Assembly (NCBI GenBank): GCA_022393335.1
Contig: JAJEKB010021015.1
Coordinates: 150,211 to 214,210, forward strand
Source: Macrotrachela quadricornifera
Lineage: Eukaryota; Rotifera; Eurotatoria; Philodinida; Philodinidae
DNA length: 64,000 nucleotides
Direction of reading: 5' to 3'
Position 1 is the stretch's first letter, and each line of letters starts with the position of its first letter. Below, piece after piece: positions 35,481 through 47,655 of the stretch. The notes below the pieces were generated by a model. It had not been told where the DNA came from. It searched no databases and saw only the letters and a program-made list of their open reading frames with translations. A program made the position numbers and the translations under genes.

Positions 35481-35821
35481 CGAGAGAGAATAACAGCATC
35501 TAATAACTAGCATCATTAATTCAAAGAAAATACCTTTTCTATTTGTGTATTCTATCTTTTCATGTCAAGCAGCTCATGGTAATTAGCTTAATTGAGCTAA
35601 GCCCTAATTTCCTGTTTCGTACTATCATTTAACGCAAAAAAAGACAAAAGTCTAGTTATCAAAATAATCAAAATCTTGCGCCATTCACCTCGTTTTCAAG
35701 GAAAGATACTTTGAGCTTAATGCCCACAGATCATATTTAAATTGAAAATCAGCGAGTTTAAAGAATCTGTCTACATAAAGTCATTTCCTGATCGTCATAT
35801 TTTTCATTATCTTTATTTCAG

Positions 35822-38415
35822 ATGTACAACTCTTGTCGGCGATTGGACTGTTGCGTTCCGTCAAGTCGCTTCCTCATCATATTGGTTCTTAACATTCTGT
35901 TATTTTTAGGAGCTTTGCTCTACTTTTCTCCGTTTGTGACCGTCATCACTTATGAACATCATAGAAACGATAATAATAACATCAGTAATGAATGCACAAC
36001 TGCTCAATTGGATCGTTACATTTCTCTCTTCGCTTCTTTCCCTGTCCGATGGTCATCATGCTATGACATGTCACCCTTTCTAGTAGTACTTGATGAAGTA
36101 TTCAACCGAAGTATGGAGGAAGTGACTCTCATAGATGTAGGTGCCAATAAGGGTTATGTCGAAGCTGCGTGGCTTGGCTACTTCCAACCGTCGCTAAATG
36201 TAACACCACGTCGTCTCGGTCACATGCTTCACACAATTCCAGGACTTGATAGTCCATGTGGTGTATGCGGTGATTGTAATGAAAACATTCCAATTTCGAC
36301 TTCAAAATCTCGATCCGTACGTATTCATGCGTTCGAGCCACAGCCGAGTAATGTCAAATTGTTGCAACATGTGCAAACATGGATGAATTTAACCAAAAGC
36401 TCGCCTAAGATTACATTTCATTTCCATCCTATGGCGATTAGCTAGTAAGCATTACCTTAAAAAATGATTCCAGCTTCGTATACAACCAAAAGAAAACTTG
36501 TTTACGTCCCATAGTCCGTGTACACACTTATTTTGATAAGAAACTGCATATTTCCCAGTCCATGATGGCTTTCGTTATCCTTCTGCACTTCACTTATTTT
36601 CTTATTTAAACTGGTTAAAACATTGTCTATGAAGGAACTTTCAAAGTTTTCTAAACAAAAATTATAGAAAAGCTTTTCTCGAAACTTCTTTTGAGCTTGA
36701 AATACTGTTTTCAAAACTAAGATCAATACGAGATACAAAGCAAGTCATCGAAATGTCGTACTTTTTAATAGCGTATTTCATTGATATTCATCAAGAAAGT
36801 TTGCCAATGCAGCCTTGTAGCGCTCCCATTTTTGCTGTTTCAAAACTCGAATTTGACGATTTTAATTTTCTACTATTAGTATAGTTCTGAAGTGTCCTCT
36901 ATTCAATATCATATGGATGAGATTTTTTCCTTATTGGACGCGTTTTTCTTAAGACCGAATTATAACAATGATTGCTTCTAATCCAAAGGTGCGTCAAGAA
37001 TCAGACATGCATTCTTAACACTTCTGAGAAAGATCAATTGATGATCGCTTCAGATCCAAAAATTAAAGTACTGATACTCATGCAAAACGACATTCTAGTG
37101 TTGTGTATCTTTTCAAAATTAAGTTGTCTCTAAAGATAGTGCAAAATTATCCCTATTCGTCCAACATGCTAACACCAATAGAAATAAAACCTTTTTCATT
37201 GATAAGTAAGCATTATTTGACGATGGTAGATAATTTTCTTTTCAAAATTAGCACTATGTCGATTGTTAAGAGATTTTACAAGAAAAGTATTTGATAAAAA
37301 AAACAGACAATTATTTAAGTAGTCTTATTGTTTCGAATTAATATATAATCTTGAGTCTAGCACAACTATTACTCTGCTATCCAAGTCTTATATCCTACAA
37401 GTTTTATATTTGTCTCTTGAGTAGTTTTCACGAAACCCGTGGAAGCTGCTACTCTTTGACGACACTAAAAGCGATCATAGGTCACAACAAACTTGAATAT
37501 GGAGAAGTACTCAGCGAAAATATATATCGCAGCGCGAATAAAAAAGAAAAATCAATTGATTCATTTGAAATATTAACAATTAGTCGTCAAGCTTACATAT
37601 TTATATTTGTCATTTAAATTATCAAAATGAGAATACGCTTTCTTTCAAACTTGAAATAATTCAGTCGATTTTTATTGTTTTTCCTTCCAGTCCTATCAGT
37701 CAATCGTGGCTTACGTTGTCGAAAAACAATTTTAGTTTAGAAGTATCTGTTCTAAGATCATACTCATGGTACCATATTTTTGAACCAATAAGCTCCTGCT
37801 AACTTCTTATATATCTGTCCGTTCTCCTTGTACATCCCCCACAACATCGACGTCTGTAATTAATAATAGTTAAGAGAAGATTAGATAATTATTTTCTTTT
37901 TTTTTTGCAGCCACGTAGGTACGGCACCATTTCAGCAATGCGGAGCTGGTCATGAAGGATGTACTCTCAGAGATTCTTTAAATGATGGTAGTAATGCAAA
38001 TCGCAATATAATCAACGTCAATGTCACTACATTAGACGCGCTGATTTCTTCTAAAGACCTTCCAGTGACAGGTCCTATCGATCTACTTAAAATAGACACT
38101 GAAGGCCATGATATGTTGGTGATACGAGGTGCGGAGCGTCTCCTTCAGTCGGGTCGCATTCGTCTCTTACTTTTCGAGTATCACGGCATAGGATATTGGC
38201 GCGTAGTTACTCTTCGTTCTGTCGTACTTGAACTTGATGAATTTCATGGTTACGCTTGTTTCATGGTCGGCGGCGGCAATCATAAAGGATTACTGCCAAT
38301 ATCTGGCTCATGCTGGTCAGGCACATTCGAGGCACGCAGATGGAGCAATGTACTTTGTGTCAACAAGCGAGAACGAGAACTTTTGGCTGCTATTCAAAGG
38401 CAACGTATGCTATAG
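35822..38415 (+). CDS. FkbM-family methyltransferase, type II membrane-anchored
   Basis: Two exons, 35822-36444 and 37911-38415, joined in phase 2 (TA + C), give 375 aa. A short basic N-terminus is followed by a signal-anchor at about residues 16-41, so the catalytic domain is likely lumenal or extracellular. SAM-binding motif I is DVGANKGY at 105-112; IHAFEPQP at 169-175 and LLKIDTEGHD at 266-275 are the other FkbM hallmarks. CGVCGDC (146-152) adds a cysteine cluster. FkbM proteins O-methylate sugars or small molecules; the substrate here is unknown. The 1466-nt intron is far longer than the usual ~50 nt and carries degenerate repeats (for example near 36970-37080). AATAAA occurs at 38628-38633. 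The family is widespread in bacteria and scattered in animals. Confidence 0.85.
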
Positions 38416-39552
38416 TGATGGTAATGGAAGCAAAAACTCAGCCAATATTACTGAATTGTATTCTTAAACATCAATATTCATATTTTCGATTGGAGAAATT
38501 TTGGAAAAAGGATTGTTGATCTTTTACTCATTCTCAAAAAAAATATAATTTTTTTTTTATCGAAAGGATTGATAAAGATAGTGAATACAGATACTTAAAA
38601 AACTATTGTAGTAATATATTTGCTTTTAATAAATAATTAGTTACTTATTAATCACCTCTATCTCTAGATGAATAGCTATTTAATCACAAACACTATTTAA
38701 TGAATATGCGTAGCTATTTATATATTGAGTTTTCCTTCGAATGATTGACTATTTAGGACAATCCAAACGTAGTTTCGTTAAGGTCTTAGTTCAATATAGA
38801 ATGGAAAAAAATTTATTGTTTTTATAATTAGATAGATCAAAAGACGTTCTCTCTTTATATGCTATAAAGATGAGTGCTCATGAGTATTTTTTGAATAATG
38901 TTCGATAGCAACAAGATAGAGAACTGTAGTTTTCACCATTTGAAAGAGAAGATGAAGATACATCGAACTACACACTACTGACTTTTCTTATATGATCTCT
39001 AAAATTTTTCTGATTCGATTTTTTAACCGTTGAAAAAATGTTTTTTTTTATGAAAAGAAGAAAAAACAAAAAAGTTAATAAAAAATCGTAGTAGAGTTTC
39101 GTCTGAAAAACGTACTATTTCTAAATAATTAAGTTTAAACATTTGAGTCTTTCCTAGTTTGTAGATCTTCGATTAGCGGTTTGATTGTGAACTTGATTAT
39201 TGAATGTTCGCAGCAGCCTATGTGAAACATTTCAACATTGCATACAGTATTTTTATTGTTTTTTTTTACAAGGCCTCCTCCTATTCTAAAAAAGTCAATT
39301 TTCGTCAGAAATTTTGAAATTGAGATAAACGCATGGAAAAGTAGCCCATCTTCAGATCTTTTAGAAACAATATTGGTTTTTCTTCAACACCTCATCTTTG
39401 GGCAAAATTTTCGATGATTTTTGTTAATTTCTTCTTGAAAAATATGCTTATTTTAAAAAAAACCGAACCAATCTGTTTATGTTTGAAGAGTAAATAATAC
39501 ACAGTGCAGATTAAATTGGTGACATTTGCATATTATGTTTTTTGATCGTTTA
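38416..39552. other. AT-rich intergenic stretch
   Basis: It contains the FkbM 3' region and no further recognisable feature. Confidence 0.45.
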
Positions 39553-39988
39553 GTACAATGTATTTTAAAAAAACTAAAATATACCGAAAAATGCAGCATG
39601 AAAAGCTTTACATTTTGTGAAGAACGGTTTATTTTATTTATGCATCCTCTGTCTTAAAATCGGTAAGGTTTTGAGCGACTCAATTGCGTCATTAGGAACA
39701 TGATATTGTTTGGTACACAAAGTATGCGTTTTCTTTTATTTATCTTCTGATATTTTTTGTTGAAAAAGAAACAAAATACAACTCAAGATATAGTTTAAAA
39801 AGCTCTATAATTTACAAAGAGCCATCATAAAAAGATAAATATAAGAAAAAACAAAATTCATTTTTTACCATAAAAAGATAGTGTTGGAGTAGGAAAAGAA
39901 AATTACAACTTTAAAATTAGCTTTCTATGGAAATTGTAGAACTTTTCATGCTGCATCTTTTGGTATATATTGTTTTTTTGATATATCG
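39553..39988. mobile_element. Foldback element related to the one at 34.7 kb
   Basis: The left end has AATGCAGCATGAAAAGC after an AAAATATACC word. The right end is its inverted copy (CTTTTCATGCTGCATC followed by GGTATATATTG). A degraded middle copy of the module lies at 39775-39830. The GATGCAGCRTGAAAAG module ties it to the element at 34722-35480. Confidence 0.65.
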
Positions 39989-41692
39989 TTTCAAATAATC
40001 GAAAAATGATATACAAAAGTCGATAATTTAATCTGCTCCATCTGTTATCATCTGGCTGTAGAATAAGAAAAGAAATTCTTTTAGATATCATTGACGCACT
40101 AAATTATATTTCCCTTGCGTCGCAATTCACGTAGTTGTAATAGGTTTAATGCTATCTAACGAGAGGTATCGAAGGACTAACGAATAGGAACTCCTTCTCA
40201 GTTTCTTCAAGTTCCATGAATGGTATGATTAAAAATATACGCATTCGCTATATTTTTTGATCTTATATACTCATTTTCATGGAAGAACTATGAGTGAATA
40301 TTAATGCTGACAGTGCCTGTACTGATTAGAAACTTCTATTTGTCAGTTCTTGAACATCGGTGCCAGTTTGTCGTTACAAATTTATCTATCACTTTTTAAA
40401 ACTTTCTCAGAATTTTATATATATATTTTTTTCTATTATGCCTGTAAATAAATTTTTCATCATCTTGACATAGATTGCAAAAATTTTCTCTCTAAAAAAT
40501 GTTCAATACAATTTCAATCGATCATGATAGCAGCACTGCATTTGAAATATATAGTTTCAGATGCCTTTCAATTTTTTAAATATATTTAAGGTAGCAAGCA
40601 GACTTTTTAAAATCTTCAATAGAGACGCATTATCATCATGTTTATTCTAATGTTTTCGGGGTTGCGTGATGGTGCAATATTGAAGTATTATTCGTCTATT
40701 TCTTCTTGCTAGCATACTTATTGTGACTATATATCTGTGTTTTACGTTGAAACACACTTTTTTTGTCTTCTTATCAATCTTATCAGTGCTAAAGATTTTA
40801 AAAGCTCTAGCGCATCATTATACATTGAGAATAGTGTAAACTGGGAGAAAAATAAGACGAGATGACTACAATTAAATGTGTTTGGAGTCATTCTAATATA
40901 ATGACACACTAAGCAACAAGGCTTATTGATTTTTTACATATGAAAACATCGATCATAGGTGATGTGATTATACAACTAAAGTTCCATCATTTTGATATGC
41001 AATATATTCAAAATGTATAACACCGCATTACAGATAGTCTCAAACTGTGGAGCATCATAAATGGTTGAAAATTGATAGTACTGTAATAAGCATCATTATA
41101 TGTGATGGTTTATCACCATTGTGACTCCCGCTCTGAATTACTTCCTTCCAGTGGAAAATACGATCAGTTTTTGACGAACCTGTTTCCGAAGGAAAAATTT
41201 GTTATCTGAGAAAACAAATCTTCTGTGTATAAGAGAAATGAAAGATTCGGTTTTATGTCAAATTGACTAAAAAAGTGATCAATTATGCATGTTGTATTGC
41301 GAGATATTACATATTCTAGAAATCGGAAATGATTACGTAGATGACCTCATTCTTTAATTAAAACAAACGGAAGACGAAATCATGTTGTTCAAAAAATAAG
41401 GTCATCTCTTGGTTCATCTCTCGTTTTCTGAATAAGTGGTAGTGCTAATTATATTTTAATTTATTTACAGGATGATTATCTTTTTTTTTGAAACAGAATA
41501 ACGAAAGTAATACATTCGTTCTTCTAAGAAACATATCATATGGTTTTCTAAAAGAGCTAGAAAAATGCAATTTCACTTTGAATACTTCTTTCTAATGTTC
41601 CATTCAATCTTGTTTTTTTAGTTTTGAATAGATCAAAAAATAAAATTTCAAGCACTTTGTAAGACTTATTAAACGATCAAGCACAATTTAAG
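39989..41692. other. AT-rich stretch upstream of the Rho-family gene
   Basis: No recognisable coding exon. The missing 5' exon and promoter of the Rho-type GTPase should lie here but could not be identified. Candidate acceptor-like TTTTTTTAG occurs near 41620. Confidence 0.4.
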
Positions 41693-42277
41693 AGTGATGT
41701 TATTTCTGAAAGCGTCTTTATCGTTGGTGATGGCGCTGTCGGAAAGACTTGTCTTCTTATTACCTATACGACTAATAAATTTCCCGCGAAATATGTGCCA
41801 ACCATATTCGACAACTATGCAGCACCAATAACAGTCAATGGCAAAGCTTACACTCTTAATCTTTTCGATACGGCTGGTCAAGAGGAATACGATCGTCTTC
41901 GACCTGTTGCGTATCCATCGACGGATATTTTTCTCGTCTGCTTCTCAACTGTTTCGCCCAATTCTTTGAATAATGTCCGTGATAATTGGGTTAAAGAAAT
42001 TTCTCATTTTTGCCCTCAAACACCCTTTATTCTCGTTGGTACAAAAACTGACTTGCGCGACAATCCACAGACCATAGAAAACCTCCAAAAGTACCAGCAA
42101 AGGCCAATCACTTTTATTCAAGGTGAAGCAGCTGCTAAGGAGTTGAAAGCCGTCAAATATATGGAATGCAGTGCACTTACGCAGAAGGGTCTGAAGGAGA
42201 TTTTTGAGGAAGCTATTTCGGCATCATGTGGTAAACGTAAATCTTCAAAGAAAGCGTCCAAATGCAACCTTCTCTAA
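41693..42277 (+). CDS. Rho-family small GTPase, Cdc42-like
   Basis: The open frame encodes almost the whole protein (194 codons visible; Cdc42 is about 191 aa). GDGAVGKT is the P-loop, [10 protein letters not shown] the effector loop, [13 protein letters not shown] switch [10 protein letters not shown] the G4 region with the Rho-type TKxD, and [11 protein letters not shown] the G5 SAL motif followed by Cdc42-like text. The C-terminus is polybasic ([10 protein letters not shown]) and ends CNLL, a CaaX box whose final Leu predicts geranylgeranylation. No in-frame ATG precedes the P-loop; a TAA lies in frame near 41663. Translation therefore probably starts in an upstream exon spliced at the TTTAAG ending at 41692. 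An out-of-frame ATG at 41697 is unlikely to be the start. AATAAA lies at 42357-42362. Expected role: actin and polarity control at membranes. Confidence 0.85.
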   Translation, partial: SDVISESVFIVGDGAVGKTCLLITYTTNKFPAKYVPTIFDNYAAPITVNGKAYTLNLFDTAGQEEYDRLRPVAYPSTDIFLVCFSTVSPNSLNNVRDNWVKEISHFCPQTPFILVGTKTDLRDNPQTIENLQKYQQRPITFIQGEAAAKELKAVKYMECSALTQKGLKEIFEEAISASCGKRKSSKKASKCNLL

Positions 42278-43888
42278 TGATAATTAAGTCAAATGGTGAA
42301 CAGTTTCATCTATGCTTTAATTGTGTGTAGTTTTTCTCGCTGATGCTTCTCTTTTAAATAAAAATTTGAAAAAATCTGGATTTTTTCCACCTAAAAACTC
42401 AGTTTCTTTAGTTCATAAACAAAAACTCATAGTGGTATACATTTGTTCGTTCATGCAGCACCGATAAAACTGTATTATAGTGTGAATATAATGATCTATA
42501 AATCATGAAAGACCAAAGCTCAATCGGCAAAGCATAGTTTTTCTATAAGAGTTCTATCCTTAGATACATGTATTCCTGCTTATTGACTATGGTTCCAACT
42601 GGTATAAAATTGTATAGGTTCTAGAAAAGAACTTTAGCAATATTTGCATTTTTCAGATTTAAAAAAAAAAATATTTTCCAGATAGAACACTGTTGTTTAA
42701 TTCATAGTTAAATAGCTGTGAACAATTTTTGAATAGCTATATAATGAAAATAAAAAGAAAAACTATGATTTTTAGCACGATTTATAGTCAACATTGTTCT
42801 ACTGTCTTTTAATAAAGTCAATGAAAGATTATATTTCTTCTTTTTAGATACACATATGAATTTGAAGATGATTTTAGTCTACTTTAGACACAATATGCTT
42901 TCTTACATGTACTATAATGTGCGGATAGATTACTCTTTTCTGTATTACTTTATAAAATGTCGAGATCGATAACCGTTTACATTCTAAAACTGTAAGGATT
43001 CTACTGAAAACTTCTCATCATATTTTTCAAATTTCAATAACCAACAAACATTTTTTTTCCCAAATGTTGTTTGTCACCTTCTATTTCATAACATAATTTT
43101 ATAATCTTCAGAGTTTTGGATGTATATCTTTTTAAATGTTACCTCACATCGCTTGATTTAGTGTGTGTAACTAATTGTTTCTCTTGTATTCAAACATATA
43201 TTTACACACTGGTCTAAGCATTATTTATGTGACTCAAGATGCAAGGTCTACCCAATAAGTTTAAAAAAATATTAGCATGCGATAGATATGAATAAATTGT
43301 ATTCACCGTAAAATATTAATTCGATACTGTTTTGCTTCTTTGTTCATCCAATATTTTTTTGTAATGAGTTTTTAAATGTTAACTTCAATAGCTCTGCTTT
43401 GAAAATATCTTTTGCATGTAATACATCATGATTATCCAGCTGGTTAACTATTATTTGTCTTCATCATGAACGTAACGGTGATTTTGTGCTATCTATTACT
43501 TCAAGATGTCAGAACAGTGTTGTCTATATTCATATTCATTATAGGTCATTTTTTCTTTAATTAAACGAACAACATATTGTTTTTTGAACAAATGCTCCAA
43601 ATCGAAAAATATAGCTATCCTTGCTCAAGCGTTCGATGAACCATTATATGTTGCTATTTGTTTACTTTACACCGCACTCTTGATGTTGTCTCATGGGAAA
43701 TGTCCACAGAACAAAACAAAATATTTCAAAAGGTCAAAAGAAGTAGTGCATGCTTACGGCAGCTTGTAACAATTGCTTCATACAATATAACTAGATGTGC
43801 ATCAAATCCAAACAGTTTGGGAGTTTGAGTTTAACCGTGAGACCAATCTAATAATTTAACTTTTAACAAACTATTGTAAAATGTTGTT
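42278..43888. other. Gene-free stretch after the Rho-type gene
   Basis: AT-rich; the short frame at 43584-43769 has no domain. Nothing else is supported. Confidence 0.4.
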
Positions 43889-44150
43889 TATAACTTTTTA
43901 GGCTTTATATTGTGATAGTGTCTAACGGTGATTTTTGTAATTTTTTAAACGCTACCTTGCGGTAGTGTATGACTTTACAAAGACTTTGTCGTAATAGTAT
44001 ATATAAGTTTTCCAAGGCTATATGAAGGTGATGACTGTTACTTTTTAGAACCTATCATGGGTGGTCTCTATAACTTTTCTGGAACTATCTCAGAATAATG
44101 TCTAACTTTTTTCGATTACGTAATAATAGCCTCTATAAATTTTTATGAGC
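43889..44150. repeat. Degenerate ~33-bp minisatellite
   Basis: TATAACTTTTTAGG...TATNNNGGTAGTGTC-like units repeat. The TAACTTTT core starts near 43891, 43938, 44004, 44038, 44070, 44103 and 44136; the last four are spaced 32-34 bp. Confidence 0.6.
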
Positions 44151-45739
44151 TATATACGCTCTAAAACACTCATATTTTTGGAAATGAGTGAAAATATGTT
44201 TCCGAGGATTCAGAAACCATTTCTCTCGAAAATTTATTTTCAATATTTCCCGTAATATCCATTATTTATAAAATACGTGACCTGTAAGTATCACTATTAC
44301 GAGACATCCAACAGTATTACTTGAATTTTTTCGGAAATCATTTGTGGCTACTAAATAACAGTATCTGTACCTGGTATAGATGCAGCTCTGCAAGCAATGA
44401 TGAGTGTTCTCGCTATCGTTTCTCTTTCCTCCTCTGAAGCACATTTTCTTATATTTGTGCAACCAACAGTATCATCCAAAGTACATATTTTTGTGAATTG
44501 TTCAAAACTATTGCTGGTTTGCAATGATTTTTTTTACAAAGTAAGTCATCGTTAGATTCTACCTATAATATTTCTTAGCAATGTTTGCTGTTCATGATGT
44601 TCTCGCTTATAATAATTGTTTTAAAAGTGAATCTCTTTAGGCTCAATGAGTTTGTATTAAATTCGGCAACAAAAAACAATATTTAATTCTGTATTTTTCA
44701 AAACAGTTAGCAAATTTATACTACATATTTGTTTTTCAATATATTAACTAATAAAAACAATACGTATTCCAGCTAGTGAAAGATACCTCATTTTCGCCTT
44801 AGTTGGATCAGTCTTATCAATGGATACTATACTTAGAGACGAAATTGTTCCAATTAATAGAATATGTTACATAATTTGTATGTATCTGATGATATGCTGT
44901 TGAGGAATATACCTTTAATGAGTGGTTGCTTGAAAATTAGTAATACTTTTAGGAAAATTAGCATATGTACACAGAAACAAATGGAAAAATATTTATTGCT
45001 CCACTTTTTTCTTCCCGTGATCAGTCGAACGCTTTTACATCGAATAGATCCACAATCTCAAATAAATAGCTAGATACGATTTAGTGTCGAAACATAAATT
45101 GTAAAATTATTATATCACGTGATACAAAATGATTGCAACAACATCGAATATTTTGCAAATATCTCAGCATGAATAAATCTTATAATCTTAAATTTTTTTA
45201 AAGATGTGCCCTAAAATTCTCTACAATTTCTCACTCATCAAAATTTATTTCTTTTCTCTATCTAAAGAATAATCGCATTTCGCATACTTGCAGCTCTTTC
45301 TGACAATTTTTAAATATCAATGGAATCATTTTGTCCACATTATGCTACTTAACAATAAGTTTTTGTGCAATATAGTTGATTTCGAATCTAAACTCATGTT
45401 TCTTAAAATATCTACATCCTCATTAGAATGATTAATTATAGTATCTTATACCCTTATCCTCGCACCCTCACTCGCTCACAGATATGAATGATAACAAAAT
45501 CAGTATGTTATTCCTTCTATGATTAGAAGACAAATATAAGTAATTGAGAAACTGATTTGTACAGTTATTGGAATAACAATGTGAAGAGTACTCATGTTGA
45601 TCTAGCGACTAGTTTGATACTTTAGACTTATATTATCACATGTTTGAGAGTATACGAGAGAGAATGAAATATTTTAAACAAAAAAAGAATGTAAGAAAAA
45701 ACAAAAAAGATAAATAAGATGAAGAATCATTGATTAGAT
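44151..45739. other. Gene-free stretch downstream of the DyP gene
   Basis: AT-rich with short frames only. No gene or RNA is supported. Confidence 0.4.
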
Positions 45740-47008
45740 TCACGATTGAAACATTTTTTGAAGGACTTGCATCGAAGGGATGAACCAATAATTTCCTGTG
45801 ATTGGTGTTGAAAAGTCCATAATTCGATCATAAATGCCATCATCCATGCCAACCATGCTATCAAGTTGTTTTTCATGCTTTGTCGGATCCGATGCATACG
45901 AAATAAAAAACAATCCATGTTCTTTCAGGTCTCCATAAGGTAGAGATTGTCGAATCACTTTGATCCGTTTAAGATCTGTCCGTGCAACATGAGATGTCGG
46001 ATGTGGTGGTCTTATCTTCTGACTTTCTTCTCCTTTCGTTCTCCCAATTACTTTTTCTTGTTCTTCTTGTGATATTCTAAATATTCATACGCAAGATTTT
46101 TTCTTTAATCAACTATTCTCAAGAACTCTGACATACCTATTCCACTTAATTAGATCGTGTTTCCACTTTTGTGTTAGAGCAAAAGAACCTCCAATATGAA
46201 TATCCTGATCTTCTTCTTTTTGTATGAGTGCAGCTTCTGCCTGAACAAAAGATATAGTATAATACACTACATATCGTACATAGTAATATAACATACTCTC
46301 CATTGATCTTTCTTTGGATTTTCATTACCATCTTCGAAGCCGATAAAATCTTGAGATAGTCCACTTGTTTTTGAGCTCATATATGCATAGCCAAAAGTGT
46401 CATCTAATTCAGTGATACACTCACCAGGAATAGAATGATAGAATTGTCGACCCAGCTCAAAACAAAGATCTTTTCGATTACTCCTAATATGAAGAAGTAC
46501 GTCTCCTCCTAATTGATTAAATTAAAACTAATCTTGTTCATTAAATCTCAAGACAAATTTCTCGAGTTCATCTCACCGGAACTTGGCATAGTTTTTCCTG
46601 TAGGACCTTGTTTCTCGTGAAATTCCATAAGAGACTTTGGACAAGGAATATGTGCTCGAGCAAGCCATTCTCGAGTTTTTGCATATCCAATACCTAATGT
46701 TGCCTCTAGTCTACAACCTGGTTGGGATTGAGAAAGCGATTCTTTGAGCTCTGGCAGTTTTCTACACGCTTCTGTCACACCAGTGTCAAGTTTGTTTGAT
46801 AAATAAACTGAAATGATATCGCAAATATATAAAAGCAGTGGAAAAGTTGGAAAGAATACGCACGAATAATGTAAAGAGCATGCTCATATAGATCAAAGGG
46901 TGTTAAAATTCCTGTTTGACAACCATATTCTTTCGAAATATCGATACTCTGTTGTTGAATGTCTTTCGGCTTTGGTAAATCATGGTCTTTGGGTAATGTT
47001 GTTGCCAT
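45740..47008 (-). CDS. DyP-type heme peroxidase
   Basis: Five exons on the minus strand: 47008-46864, 46807-46577, 46508-46297, 46240-46137 and 46076-45740. Introns are 56, 68, 56 and 60 nt. The phases close to a 342-aa protein. The DyP signature GFEDGNENP places the catalytic Asp at residue 185. SHVAR puts the proximal heme His at 260, and RQSLPYG supplies a likely distal Arg at 273. GGDVLLHIR (126-134), HIGGSFALTQKWKHDL and GLFFISYASDPTKHEKQLD are further family landmarks, as is the closing TGNYWFIPS. The length is like that of bacterial YfeX-type enzymes. DyP peroxidases use H2O2 to oxidise dyes, phenols or porphyrins; the native substrate is unknown. There is no clear signal peptide, so it is probably cytosolic. 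The family is common in bacteria and fungi and rare in animals, so acquisition by transfer followed by intron gain is plausible (inference). Confidence 0.9.
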
Positions 47009-47435
47009 TTCTATGAAAAAAAATTCATTTAAAACACAAAGATTTGTAGAACCTTTTAAGAACAAACCTTTTCGGCTCAATCATAGACTGAACGAAGAAA
47101 TAAACTTTACAGAAAAATTTTTATCTCATGACATTAAAACGATTATTTTATATACTATACTTCATACACTGTAGAATAAGTTTTGAAAAGATCATTCTTC
47201 TACACTATCAATGACTTGTTCTAAAAAATCATTCCAACTGATGCTGTACATTTCAAAAACATTTTTTATAGTTACGTAATGAAAAGTTGGTAATATAATG
47301 TATTCGTTCTCAGCGTTCATCAATCTCGATTTGAATGATAGATTTTCAATCTTCTGTTCTACTTAATTCGTTTAGGTGTACAGAGAAACAATTGCACTGT
47401 TTCTTATTCATTGCTTCAAATATTTTTCTTACCAC

Positions 47436-47655
47436 ATGTAACATTGGAGAAATTTTTTGATGAACGTTTTGTCTTTAGTTTGTCAAAATAGCTTCGCTCG
47501 TCAGTTTCTAATGTTTGGCAAACAACATGATTGTTTGAATGCATTTTGTGATGCACAACATAATTGTCTTTGTGAATAAGTGCTGACATGGAGTAGTCGG
47601 AAGGTAGAGAACGAAACGGAGAATGCGATGATGACGGTATGTTGCTTTGACACAC
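47436..47655 (-). CDS. Possible first exon of an unidentified gene
   Basis: A minus-strand frame begins MCQSNIPSSSHSPFRSLPSD at 47655. It stays open to NVTCG, where the DNA reads TGTG followed by GTAAGAA, a good donor at about 47435. The text is Ser/His/Asn-rich with no domain I recognise. Downstream exons were not found, so this may be a relic. Confidence 0.3.

Noticed and set aside
34805..35499. Two opposite frames encoding nearly the same peptide
   Set aside because: They are the two inverted arms of one foldback element and contain only Phe/Ile/Lys-rich text.
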